Assembly (NCBI GenBank): GCA_018894105.1
Contig: CM032123.1
Span: 23,289,744 to 23,353,743 of the forward strand
Direction: 5' to 3'
Length of the DNA stretch: 64,000 nucleotides
DNA from: Jacaranda mimosifolia
Taxonomy: Eukaryota; Streptophyta; Magnoliopsida; Lamiales; Bignoniaceae
How positions within the stretch are numbered: position 1 is the stretch's first letter; the number at the start of each line of letters is the position of its first letter. The notes beneath the pieces are model-generated. The model had not been told where the DNA came from and ran no database searches. It saw only the letters and a program-made list of their open reading frames with translations. The position numbers and the translations under genes are program-made. Positions 47,936 to 59,883 of this stretch are shown here, one piece after another.

Positions 47936-49080
47936 TTATAAATATAGAGCTGGGGTCATCATTTGCTTCTCTATCTCACCAAAAATCTTTTCTCTTGCAC
48001 TCTGTACTCTGGTTGTTAGTGTACTATTTTTTTCCCCTTAATTTTTCATTATATTGTCTCTTTGTTTCCCACCTTAGTGTTAGCAGTATCACCATGTCTC
48101 ATCATGACTGACGGTTGGCTAATGCCATAGCTCATTCCCAAGTTTCAACTCTATTGGTGTTCGCATCTAATCACTTAACAATTCATCCACTACCGTCCCC
48201 TTTCGAGGTCAAACAGAAAAAGGCTGGTGGAAGAGGGTACTTCATCGACTCTAATAGCAAAGTGGCTACATATGGTGATCCTGGTGGGGGTCTCAAAAAT
48301 TGACTTGAGTGAGGTACTATCAGAACCAACAGAACTCTACGCCTCTCTAATTTGAATGAGAGGCTGGCTAATATGAAATCCTTTGGATATGGTGGACTTT
48401 GTTCCTTTCATCGAGCCTCGCTTCTTTACTATGAGCAACAATGAGAGCATGACTGACGACGATTCTCTACGGGGGGCCAATAAGAAAGTGTTCAATGCTC
48501 AATTATTCTGCTAAGATTTCAACTAGTTGATACGTATGCCAAGCTCTGAATGCATCTAACGATTTTCTTTCTATAATAAGATGGCGAGTTCCATATTTTT
48601 TATTTTGTTAAACCTGTCGATTTGCTTACACATTGATTTGTGGCCTCTTTGAAGTGAGCTCATGTGGCCTGCACTATGTACTAGTGTTACGTAGTGGCCA
48701 TACATGATTGGAGGTCGAGATTTGCATTATCAGGGAGTTGGCAGGTCCAAATGCCGATGCCCTACATCAAAGTACTGTCGAAGCCGCCTCTCTCCAGACC
48801 CGGGTGGAGGAACTTACTACTGAGCTAAAAACTCAACCTATCTCTGACATTTATGTCTGGATAGTGATGGAGAATTCTCAATTTATGGCGAAGGTAAGCA
48901 AACTTCACCACGAGGTACTCAGGTTGAAAGACGAGGCCCAATCTGCCAAGGTATAGGGTCGAATTCAGGGCATCGATCATGCTTTTGAAAACGCTCACCT
49001 TTAGTATGAGAGCCATTTCTCAGAGCATAACTTGTTTAGTCTCGAGATTTCTCTGAGACTTGCCTACAGTTGGAGGGTGA
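47936..49080 (+). pseudogene. Plus-strand retroelement leader and gag-like relic
   Basis: A TATA box ('tataaatatagag', about 47938) is followed by a pyrimidine-rich leader and broken frames. One (48115-48303) is Ser/Gly-rich. A second (48708-48956) looks coiled-coil (LQTRVEELTTELKTQ, LHHEVLRLKDEAQ), as in the extra N-terminal proteins of some plant gypsy elements. Assignment is by general likeness only. Confidence 0.35.
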
Positions 49081-49089
49081 TAATTCTTG

Positions 49090-49785
49090 ACGTAGATATG
49101 AGAAGGCATTATGTCAAGTAAGGTCACTAGGGGTTCAGTTCGTAGCTATAGTTATAAAATTTCATAGCAATTTTTTCATAACAGACTTAATTTTTTGGTA
49201 GTGTATTAAAATTAAAATTTAATTATTATCTATACTATTACATATAGCGTAGTTTTGTACTTATCTAATTGTGCAAATTTGATTCTAATTGTGTAATTTT
49301 TGCCAAATGCCAAATTTTTAAAATTTTGGGTATTTTAATTTAATTAAAAAAATATAAGTTGTAAATTATTATTTCTAGCCGATAAGATTCTTATCTCTGA
49401 TTTTCTTTCATCCGAAATTCAAAATATATTTGATGATATTTCATAATCTTCATCTAGTAGATGATTTGATATTATCTACATGATATAATATATATTGATG
49501 AGATAATATCAAAGATGTTTAGATGCATAAAAACTCTTATACTTTATATTCCTAAATACAATTTAAAAAATAAAAACACATCCAAGTTTCATGTAACTCT
49601 CATTCAATCTTCCAATTTCACATCTTGAAGAAGAGAAATTACCAAGTATCTTCACAAGAATTTTTCTATATAAGTAAAGAAAAAGATATTGCCATTTAGT
49701 TATATTCTTCCATTGATTTTGTTATTAAGGTTTTAATGGTATGTTTTATTCGTTATATAGAATTAAATGACTTTAAGTATTGATG
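49090..49785. other. AT-rich stretch with a possible CACTA-type terminus
   Basis: 'ttttttggtagtg' near 49193-49205 is the inverse of a CACTACCAAAAAA terminus, but neither a partner nor subterminal repeats were found. Otherwise noncoding. Confidence 0.3.
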
Positions 49786-50570
49786 CAATTCATGTAGGGG
49801 TGGCAATTTTCAACACGGCATGATTTTGACACAAAAAAATTGGGTTTGGGTCGACTCATTTTGGATTTAGATTCAATAAGGTCAACACAAATAAAAACCC
49901 TAAGAAAATGGGTTGGATTGGGTTGAATTTCAGGTTACATGAACAACTCAAAATTTGATTTTAGGCCATATGACAACTCGAATCCACCTAAACCAACTCA
50001 ACCCAAACTCCAATTAAATAAATAAAATCTAAATTTTTTACGAGTAAAAATATAGAATAACAAAATAAAACTTAAAATTTTGAACTTTAACAATATCAAA
50101 ATTACTACTTTGGTATTGTTCAGTCTTATTTATTTTCACAAACATATAAGATTTATGATTATAATTTTATACTACTTCTAATGGTTATTTTTTGGTGTCC
50201 AAGCAGACATGAAAGTTATTCTGTAAAGAGTTGACAAAACACTACTTTGACCATTGAATTGTCCTACAAAGTTTTCTTAGGTCTTATGCAAGACAAGATT
50301 TTGCATATATAAATAGATAGGAAATCTTTCTATTTAGAGGTTATAAAAAATTCAAAAGACTCAAGCAAGTTTTTATGATGAATTATGTGTCCAATTAAAA
50401 TATTTGTTTACTTATTTGCTTAATGATATATTTTTATTGATTTATGTCCTGTTTAATTAAATCAATATAAAGTACAAAAATAATGTCATTTTAAGAAGTT
50501 AAAAGAGACAATTTGATTGATACAAAAGATACAAAAATTAAAGAAAATAGGTGAATAAAACTTGAAAAAG

Positions 50571-53500
50571 TGTAACACCCCTAAAATTCAGTATTTTTGA
50601 AAAATAAGGATTTAAAAATAAAGTACAGGTTGATCGGATTTTAGGACTCAAAAATAGATAAAAAGGACTTAATTGTAAAAATTTTAAATGTTTTGGGATC
50701 GATTGTAATTTGCAGAAACTTGATTGAGCAATCTTTAAAAGTTTGTGGGTCAAAGTAGGATTTCTTTTGGTCAACTAGGTGAAAATAAGGCACTTAAACA
50801 TTTGTGGGACTTGATTGAAGAATCAGCAAACTTTCAAGAACTTAATCAAAACAAAGGTAAAAATTCTAAGGGCCAATTTCAGATTTATGAAAATTCCCTT
50901 TAAATACAATTTCCTCCATATTTTTTTCTCATTCTCACCTACTCACCCCTCCTTTCCTCCTCGGATGATTCTTCTAGCGATGGCGAGAACTCCCAAACCA
51001 ACCCAACCAAATCACTCTCTACCCTATTCAGAACTCACCGGAGTAACATGCAGCCTAAGATAACAAATGGGCCATCAAAAAATTGAGCCGAAGCCACTGT
51101 CACAGCGGAGTGGGTGGTGCGATGTTACCAACGATGGAAGCTGAGTTCTAGGTGGTGTTTCTAGTAGTACTTAGCTTAGTGAACATCACGATAGCCTTGA
51201 GTTAAAGTTTGGCTCGACGCCGGCGACAGAATTGAAGAAAATAAACGTGCCGGCAGAGATTGGTGAAATTAACTTGGGAATTTAGTTAGTTGTGCAGAGG
51301 CACATCTATTGGTAGTGGCGTTAGTCTTTTCCAGCGACGGTGGACGGCAGCGGTGCGGTGGTGATGTTGATGCAGAAACTTCTCCTTGACTCAACGATTG
51401 TTGCAGTGCTCTCGGTTTGAGGTTTTGAGGTTCCGGTTGAGAGATATTAGGTAAAAATTGGAGCTTGGGATTAAAGATCTTGTACTATTTTGTTATTCTC
51501 AAGATTTTGTATTATGATATATGTATATATATAGCCATATGGAAGATTATGCTTTAGGAAGCAAGACATGTGTTATGCATGTATGATTATATAGTTTAGT
51601 GGATCGAATATCTCATGTTATATGATAGTTTTGAGTTAATTAAGCAATCAAACCCTAAATTTATGGATTTGAGACCTAAATAACAATAATTGGGTTATTG
51701 AGCTAATTGGTCTATTATTGATGATTTGGGACACTGATATGAGGTTAATTAGGTAATTAAGAAATTGATTATATCTATTACTTGTATTGCTAAAAACCCT
51801 GTAAATGATAATAAATTAGTGGCATTATTAAGAGTATTTCTTAATGATAATTCCAGAAAAATTCTTATACCAACTTAATTAGGTAGTTATTGATTTTAGA
51901 TAGTTAATAGTAGGATTTTAATTATTGGAGGTTATTCAAGTCGAGTGTAGGTTTTGATAAGTAAATTATTCCTTTGGTTAGGTGACGAGGAGCAGGAAAC
52001 TGTGGTGTAGTAGGCTATAACAACATTGCGGAAGCTTTTGAGGTGAGGGTCCACCGCTTTAGTACTTGTTTTGTATACCTTATATGATATTCGTTTCATA
52101 ACCCTATGAGGGTCTGCCACTCTAGCCTTGATTATAACCATATGTTGTTATGATAAACCCCTCTGAGGGTTCCTGTTTCTGTACCGACTGTATCTTGTTA
52201 TTGAAATTTGTATATTGATTGAAATCTCGATTGTTATCTGTTTTCTGATATGTACACCCCTGTGCGAGCCTATCAGACCTATTTTTTGGAGAAGTAATAT
52301 TCCTTAAACATTGAAATCCATGATTGCTTGAGTTCCTTATGTTTATCGATCCTTACTTTATAAACCCCTGTAAGGGTTCAACATGCCTTTCTTCTGGGAA
52401 ATATATGAACTTCGATTGTGATATCCTTGATTGCCTCGGATCCCTCATGTTATCAGTTATTTGTTTCATAGACCCCTGTGAGGGTGTGTTTATTAATTCT
52501 TGCTACTGATATTGTTCAGCACAATCTGTGGCCTTGTCGGCATACTTGAATTCATTCTGTATTTCAGTTGATTAGCCTTGTTAGCATTCTCGAATCTATC
52601 CTGTTTATCGTTTATTTGGCCTTGACGACATAACTAATTATTGATTGTATCGGTCGAGTGCCAATCCCATCGGAATGCTTGGATTATTATTACATAATGG
52701 CCTTGCTGGCTATTGTATTGTATATATTGTTGTTCCAAATACGTACCTTGTTATATCCATCCTGATTAATTAAAAGTTAAATTCTTATCTGTTGGCATTA
52801 TATCAATTCAACCCATGGGGACCCCTTTAGGAAGTTCAACCCGAAGGAATGCAACGGGAAGTTGGGCTCGTGGCTAGGTCCAGAAAGACGGCCGAACGGA
52901 ATGGACCGACGGTGACAGATCTCCCAGCTAGTACCCACCTACTATCCTGACTCAATAGGGAGCTGAAGGTAGCGAACCATGAATGGTGGGATCCAGCATG
53001 CGGTCGACTATCCCATAAAAGCAAGTTGTTACAGGCCGAGCTGAGTGCTCGAGCAATGGAGCGATAAGGAAATGTTGTTTATGCTATACTATGTCGGTAT
53101 TAGCAGTTATATGTTGATTTGGGAGTAATAAGGTCGGAATGACCAATAGCCTATTAAATTCGATATCATGTGTGTTATGTCCACTGTTAATTCATATTAA
53201 AAGCTCTTATTTGTTACTGAATTGTTCATTAACTGTTGTATCACAATAGTTTTCCTTTCAATCCTGTCATTTTCCTTCCCTCACAAAGCCCTTTAGACTT
53301 ACGTTGTTATTATTCTTTTATTTCCTTCCTAGACATGTACAAAAATGGAAGGATGGCTTATGACTTTGCCCAATGGGACTGTTCGTAAAAATGATGATGG
53401 ATGTATGTACTCATAGGTCCACCTAGTGGCTAAGTTTTGATTTAGAGATGTTGCGATATGTCAAGTTTGAACCTAAGATTTGTGGCATGTATATATTGTA

Positions 53501-53738
53501 TTTCATGGGATGACATTTTGAGCATGTATTTAATTGTGGCTTAACTAAGATTTTTGGGATACTACAGGAACATGGCATGTAATAGGGTCCCTCGATAGTG
53601 CTACTTTAAGATTGGATTATGTTGTTTTCTATGGCTGTTGTTCAAATTTTTTGGGACTATCAGATATGATGTTTGCATGCTATAGGATTGAACTGCATGG
53701 CATCTCGACTTGTGGACTATCCCAGGTAGGGTGCTACA
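50571..53738 (+). mobile_element. Solo LTR, 3,168 bp, nested in the hAT-like element
   Basis: Begins 'tgtaacacccc' and ends 'gggtgctaca', so it has TG...CA ends, flanked by the perfect 5-bp duplication 'aaaag' (50566-50570 and 53739-53743). There is no second LTR and no internal domain, so it fits a solo LTR left by recombination. The length and the 'tgtaacaccc' start resemble LTRs of plant chromoviruses (Tekay/Del type); this is recalled. It contains repeats of 'aacccctgtgagggt' at about 52100, 52157, 52254, 52361 and 52471. A 50930-51400 GC-richer part resembles a transcribed leader. Confidence 0.85.
52090..52500 (+). repeat. Repeated 'acccctgtgagggt' motif in the solo LTR
   Basis: Five copies of a short, near-palindromic motif (cccct-gtg-aggg) spaced 55-110 bp apart. 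Each can form a small stem. May be a duplicated control element. Confidence 0.6.
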
Positions 53739-54249
53739 AAAAGTATGCTATTTTTAAAATAAGTTACTTTGTGGTTTCAATATTTTTATAGTGCTAATAG
53801 ATACTACAAAATGAAATTGGAACAAAAAGTCCTAAAATCAATATATTATCTAGTTCAATTAAATTTTTTTTAGAAAGGTGTCATCGCTAATTTATGATGA
53901 GAATTCCTTATTCCTATTTTAATTTATTAATAGTTAAGAATAGATAAAATCAAAAACAAAAATACCAAAACATTTCTAAAAATTAAAATAAATATTTGAA
54001 ATAATTATTTTAAATCAGATTGGCAGGTTGGATTGGGTGGATTTGAGTTGGTGAGTTGACCTAATAAAAATTAGGTCGACCCGAACCTGACATGATACGA
54101 TTCAAGTTAGGTTAAGGTTGAGCATTTTCAGTTTGTCATCAGATTGGGTTGGGTTAGGGTTAAGAAAATTAATGTTATACCATTACTTCAACGCAACCTG
54201 AACCCACCCGACCCACCCAAATTGCCACCCCTAAATTCATGTGTACGAT

Positions 54250-55195
54250 AAAGGAAATAGAATCAAGAAAAACATTAAATATTTGGGATTGATTTATATT
54301 AGAATTACAATGTTTGTTCTTTTTTCATTATTTAAAGATATTATCTTTTGATATATTTAATTTATGAGCTTTGTGGGATAGACAATTTACTCAATTATAA
54401 TAATATTTTTTTATTAATTAAACACATATTTAGTGATGTTCGTCCACTTTATAATTATTCACTTTATTGTAACAATCAAGAAAAAAAATTATTTAAATAT
54501 TAATATATATATAAGTCGGAAATTATTTGTATATATTAATGAAACTTGGTGATTTTTATCAAATTTTGACAAAGATATTTACTTGAGTATATAGTGACTA
54601 AGGATGATGAGTAGTAGCAAGTAGTCGGATTTTTTTATCCTAAGAACTAATTTTAAGAATACTTTATTATTAATTTATTTAAAAATATATGAGTTTTTTA
54701 TTTATATTTTATATTTATTTAATTTTAAATATAAATAACTACTTAATTAATATTATAACTAGCATTTGCTTGGTGCGAGGCATCAAAAATAATTTTAATA
54801 TTAAAATAAAATTATTTAAAAATTATATATTTAATATTATAATTATTTCAAAATTAAACTTATTTTTGATGCATCGCACTGGATACATGATAGTACTCGA
54901 TCAAAAATAATTGTGAGTTCTATAAATAAGGCTTTGATTGTACTTCGTTAATAAAAATCAGGAAGCCTTGGGTCATTGTGAAAAAACTTGTTCTCCATCC
55001 CAATGAACCTTTTAAGCTAAAATGTCAAGGCTCCGGGCAATTGTCATTTGTATCTAGAATTTAGAAATCGGTAGGATAGAAAACTTAAACCCATAAATTA
55101 TTTATTAATATTATTTTATTTTAGGAATAATATTTTGATAAAAAAACATGATCTAGTCAAAATTTTATTAAAACTTAAAATACATAATATATGTA
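54250..55195. other. AT-rich intergenic stretch
   Basis: Noncoding apart from the small inverted repeat at 54769-54895. Confidence 0.4.
54769..54895. repeat. Small foldback
   Basis: 'ggtgcgaggcatcaaaaataa' is the near inverse of 'ttatttttgatgcatcgcactgg' about 100 bp later. The centre is AT-rich. Possibly a small MITE. Confidence 0.55.
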
Positions 55196-55201
55196 AATAT
55201 A

Positions 55202-55203
55202 TG

Positions 55204-55269
<66 letters not shown>
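55202..55269. repeat. (GT)n(GA)n microsatellite
   Basis: About 39 bases of GT followed by about 29 of GA, 80 bp past the stop of the acid phosphatase gene. Confidence 0.95.
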
Positions 55270-55272
<3 letters not shown>

Positions 55273-56369
55273 TAAAAGCAAATCGACTGTTTATATGGAC
55301 AATTCAAACGTTAATTTTTACTTAACATAAAATGATAGTCAACATATATCAAGCAACATAGTACACAGGATTTGGGGCCTTGAAAGTTCTATTGCCAGTG
55401 CTCTCTCCAACTAAATCAGCCCATTGATCTGATATGTTTCCAATAATTCTATATCCAGCAGCTTCAATCTCTTTCCTCTTCTTAGACTTGAATAGTCCGG
55501 TTGGAGTTCCCTTATCAGCTGCCCTCCTGTAAATGATCATAATCTCATTTATTTATGTGAAATTCATCTACATATACATCTTCATGATATAGTATGATAA
55601 TATTTAACTTATTTTGTATGGATCCAAGAATTTGCACTTAAGGATTTCAAATAGTTACTCTAACTAATTAATACTAATTTAGCATTGCAAATCTATATTT
55701 AAGTTACTAAGTATAAAAATTAACTCAAGATAATTATTGAAGGATTTAAAGCTCCTTGTATAGAACTGAAAATTATCTAAATAAACTTTAGAAATTATTT
55801 ATGTTATTATGAATTTGAATCTTTTAAGCCCAAATCTTCTAATTCCAATATGAGAAGTAGAGCTTAAGGATTTCAATATTGTCCCCACTAGTAGGAATAG
55901 AACTTCAATTACCATCAAAGGTACCACTTTACAAATTAAAGAGAAATGGATGGTTCAGAAAAGACCAAATAAATAAACTGTTACCCATGATTCAATATGG
56001 AGTGTCAGATCAAATTTAAATATTGAAAGTATTATAAACTTTTGTATTATTTCCTTAGACGCAGTTATTAAAAGTACCTAATCATGTAATTTATTACCTT
56101 GTGTAGACCGTGGATAGTTCTAAAAAATAATCCAAGTACAAAAACACATAGATGAAGAAATTGGACAAAAGAATAATATATAAAACCCACATAAAATTAA
56201 AATAAACTGCGAAGCATCTACACTATTGTAAAAACAAAACTTCTTTTGTATCGTAAAAATAAAGTTTGATATCAAATTTTATATGTGTCAAAACTGTCCT
56301 TTTACCTTTTGCTTATTCATGCATTCAAAAACTGTTTTCATAATAAGATCAGCTAAATGATTGAATGTA

Positions 56370-56690
56370 ATATAACTAGTTAAGTCTAAAAGGGTAAAAA
56401 AGTAAAAAGGATTAAATAGACCAAATGGATCAAATAAATAAAAGGCTAAAAAGTCCAATCGACTAAGCCCACCAAGAAGAGCATCAAAACCCTAATGGGC
56501 CGAAGCTCATAAAAAAATTATAAATATTATACCTAAAAAAGAAAATGTGCACAAAAAATAATTAGCAAAAACTTTGAAAACATTTGAGAGCTCTTGCAAA
56601 TTGAGAACTCTTCTAGAAAAAAAGAACTTGAATTTCTGCTTACTACAAAAAAGATCATAACGTTGTTTTCGTGTAGTATCAGACTGACTT
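56370..56690 (+). repeat. Family A LTR fragment in acid phosphatase intron 2
   Basis: Shares 'gactaagcccaccaagaagagcatcaaa', 'ccctaatgggcc', 'gagaactctt' and 'gaaaaagaac'-like words with 35283-35610 and 45214-45515. No internal domains lie beside it, so it is a solo or partial LTR. Confidence 0.6.
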
Positions 56691-56932
56691 TTAAATTTTT
56701 ATTCTTTAATCTGGTATTGGACTGTGAAATTTACTTTATATGGATGCTATGTTCATAATTAAAAATATTATATATATAGTTTTTATGTATGTTAATTTTT
56801 ATGATAATCAATGTAATAATGTGTAAATAATATGTCTTTTCAAAATATTTTTTACGTGCGACAATTGTGTGCAAATAGTTGTTAGTATTGACATAAAGAA
56901 ATTTCACTTTTGTAATGAATAGGTAAGAAAAA

Positions 56933-58156
56933 GACAAAATTATAATTTTCATCCTGTAACTTTGCTTGATTTGCCTTTTTACCCTGTAAGTTGCAAAATT
57001 ATAATTTTAGCTCTATAAATATAAAAAAATTATCATTTTTTGTCCTTTTTCGCCAGAGGTGAGAAAATTCATCGGAAAAGCTGGTATGGCTCGCCGAGCA
57101 CATTGTCATTTGGAGTTTTTGCTTTGTTCGCCCAAAAAAAAAGGTTGACCTGCTTAAGTGGAATGTCTGGTGGGCCTATTTTGCTTTTTTCCAAGATAAG
57201 TTGTCAATGTGAGATTTCCCTCCTATTCATCCATTTTCCTCTTGTACTAAACCCATCACTTCCACCAACCCTAAAAAACACAATGTGAGCATTTTTTTGT
57301 CTTTTTCCTTGCTTAGTTACAATATTTTAAAAATATATATTTATATACACACATATATACACATATTTATATATATGATATATATTTATATAGACACACA
57401 TGTGTATACATATATATATATACATAATTTATGATTATTTATTCATTAAAAAGTAAATAAATTAAAAGTAAATGTATATAATAATAATTATTTTTATAAT
57501 TGATTAATATATTTTAAAAAATGAAAAAGAAACTTCCCCACCACCCTTATAGCCAGCTGCCATGAGTGAGCTGGTCAAGGCAGCCACCTAACTAGGTTGG
57601 CCATGAAACTTGAAAGCTGCCTGGCTAAGGACCGCTTGCCTAGAGCCCACTCATGATGGCCACCTGATCGGGCTAGCTAGTGGTTGCTTTCCCAAATCTA
57701 AGCAGGCAGATAGGGGTGGGCCAGCATGTGGTTGGGGTTTGATTAGGTATATATATCATTTATATATATGTATATACATATATATGTATGTATATATATA
57801 TGCATGTATCATGTATGAATGTGTATATATATATATTTATATAAATATATGTGTTTATATATAAATCAATATATACTATATATCTAGTTGGCCTTTTTTA
57901 TTTTTTATTTTTACTTCCAACCAGTCAAACCATGTCAATTGAGTTTTTACCAAGAAGGCCAAATCTCCAAGGTGAGCACACTTTGGCATGCCATGTCAGA
58001 TTTTTCTGTTACTTTTTGGATCTCCAACGAAAAAAGGATTAATAATGATAATTTTTTAATATATATATATATAGGACTAAAATTGCAATTTTACAATTTA
58101 TAAGGTAAAAAGGTAAATTGGGTAAAATTACTGGACCAAAAAAAATGCAATTTTTC
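56933..58156. mobile_element. Non-autonomous MULE-like element in acid phosphatase intron 2
   Basis: Imperfect terminal inverted repeats of about 90 bp (left 'gacaaaattataatttt...tttgcctttttaccctg'; the inverted right end begins 'gaaaaattgca' and also has 'tttacctttttacc'). A 12-base direct repeat 'aggtaagaaaaa' flanks both sides (56921-56932 and 58157-58168), so a 9-12-bp target duplication. The inside has (TA)n-rich tracts and a GC-richer part at 57540-57740. No transposase. Confidence 0.7.
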
Positions 58157-58191
58157 AGGTAAGAAAAATCTTCAAAACAAAAATTAATTCT

Positions 58192-58214
58192 TGTGAGTGT
58201 GTGTGTGAGTGAGT

Positions 58215-58253
<39 letters not shown>
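58192..58253. repeat. (GT)n(GA)n microsatellite beside a splice donor
   Basis: Mixed GT/GAGT then about 34 bases of GA. On the gene strand it is a TC tract starting about 10 bases inside intron 2 of the acid phosphatase gene. Confidence 0.95.
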
Positions 58254-58255
<2 letters not shown>

Positions 58256-58993
58256 GGAGATTACTTGAATATTATCTTTTCCCAAGTGGTATACCCTACG
58301 TTCTTCAAATTAGAAACCCTAGCATGTATATAAGCTTCTTCTGTTGCCTCTGTCAAGATAACAATTTTATACTCTAATGCAACTAATTCTCTGTACAGTC
58401 TCAACATTGATGGGAGAGCTAGTGCTTTTCTTTCTGTAATCCAGGCTTGTAAACTTGTCCAGTTATATGGTTTGGCTCTTACACCACAATTAATTATGTT
58501 CAAAATTTATTAGGATACAATTACAAAATCACAGCATTGACTTCTATTTTTTGGTTTCCTTTGTAAATTTTAATTGAGGCACCTAATTAAACTAAAATTG
58601 CTAATTTATTAATATAATCCTTCCTTACCCAAATGCGACATCTAGTTTAGCATAAAATGGAAGATTTGAGAGTGCAGTCTCATCGATGTCAAGGATCCAA
58701 ACATTAATGTCCTTGCCATCATCCGCAACCTTAACACTTTTAGCAAATTGGATTGCAATATTGGCCACCATATCACAATCACAAACATACTACCCTCCCA
58801 TGTACCTATGAACATACCCTATACATTCTCTTGGAACCAATTTCCAATCACAAAGATTGTTCGTTTCTACTGATAGACGCCAATTTAGACAATTCCCATT
58901 TGGAATTGCTTTGCCTAGTCCTGAATGATTTGTAGACACAATTAATGTTGCGCTTGTAGAAACAAGAAGAAGAAATACTACTGCCACACTCAT

Positions 58994-59880
58994 TTTTTTT
59001 CTTATGGTACAAAGACTATATATATATTTTTGGCCCTCTTTGTAACTTATTCATATAAGATATTTCTTGTAATATCATAATATGCCAATAAAATATGTTG
59101 ATGTGGTTTGGAGGAATACTGTTGGGTTAAGAATTTATCATTCTTCTTACCCTTGCACATTAAGGAGAAGCTAGAAAATAGAACTAGAAAATGATGTTGG
59201 CGTTGGCATTATTATTTCTTGCTTTGGGAAGATGAACATGCATTTAATGCCAACTTGTTTTATTTTGTTTTATTTCGTTATGTTTTCCTTGAGTAAAATG
59301 ATATGCAGTAGCTATTAAGATTACATTATTCTTCATGTTGTTCGCATTCGTATTTGTACTTTTATTTGGGTAAAATTATATTGTTTAATCTTTGGGTATC
59401 TTATTCCAAAATATCTAAACCCATTTGCATTTAGTGAATTAGTCCCCACCCATTCATTTTGTGGTTTCAACTCCCAATTATAGGTATAAAACTTTAAAAA
59501 TCAAGTACATAACACAAACAAAAGTTGTATTTTTTTTCTCAATTTTCAATATTATTTTTAGTACAAAAGAGGTTAAGCTTAACATGTCTTAATTTGGCCA
59601 TGGTCTTAAGTGTTGAGAATGATATTGGAAATCTACAAAAAAGTACCCAATATTGGCACTTATGTACTCCAAATCGCGTTTATGTACTTAAATTGCCAAT
59701 GTTGTGTACTTATTATATGCGTTTCTGTACATACTTTTCAAAGACCGAGATGAGACTCAATTTGATACATGAAACAACACATAAGACAACCTAATATGAC
59801 AAAATCATGATTTGTTGAAGAAATGATCATAATAATATATGTTGAAATGGTTGAGGACTCAAACACCCACATTCAACCAC
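58994..59880. other. Upstream region of the acid phosphatase gene
   Basis: A TATA-like 'tatatatata' run lies at about 59012-59024, 20-30 bp before the ATG on the minus strand. No other gene was recognised. Confidence 0.4.
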
Positions 59881-59883
59881 TTG

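Larger units (their letters stand above)
49795..54233. mobile_element. Non-autonomous hAT-like element with perfect 8-bp target duplication
   Basis: Ends 'taggggtggcaattt' and, inverted, 'taggggtggcaattt' match exactly over 15 bases. The 8-mer 'aattcatg' flanks both sides (49787-49794 and 54234-54241). Inner flanking parts are rich in 'gggttgg' and 'aacccaa' words as in related plant elements. Without the nested solo LTR it is about 1.27 kb and has no coding capacity. Confidence 0.85.
55349..58993 (-). pseudogene. Acid phosphatase (VSP/APase class, HAD IIIB), one internal TAG
   Basis: Secreted or vacuolar acid phosphatase of the plant vegetative-storage-protein class; would hydrolyse phosphomonoesters. 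Three exons with GT/AG borders: 58993-58629, 58477-58265 and 55526-55349. They sum to 756 bp, exactly 252 codons with the stop, normal for the family. Residues 1 to about 20 are a hydrophobic signal peptide. Exon 1 carries HAD motif I, WILDIDET (nucleophile and acid Asp). Exon 2 carries KIVILTEATEE (motif II, but GR after the Thr is changed). Exon 3 carries the Lys region and NISDQWADL (motif III/IV, Gly to Ser). TAG at 58792-58790 (codon 68) stands where the family has Gln, so CAG to TAG. Intron 2 (2,738 bp) is swollen by insertions. Otherwise the frame is intact, so the loss may be recent or allele-specific. Confidence 0.88.

Noticed and set aside
57360..57880. Frames of Tyr/Ile repeats
   Set aside because: Products of (TA)n tracts inside the intronic MULE-like element.
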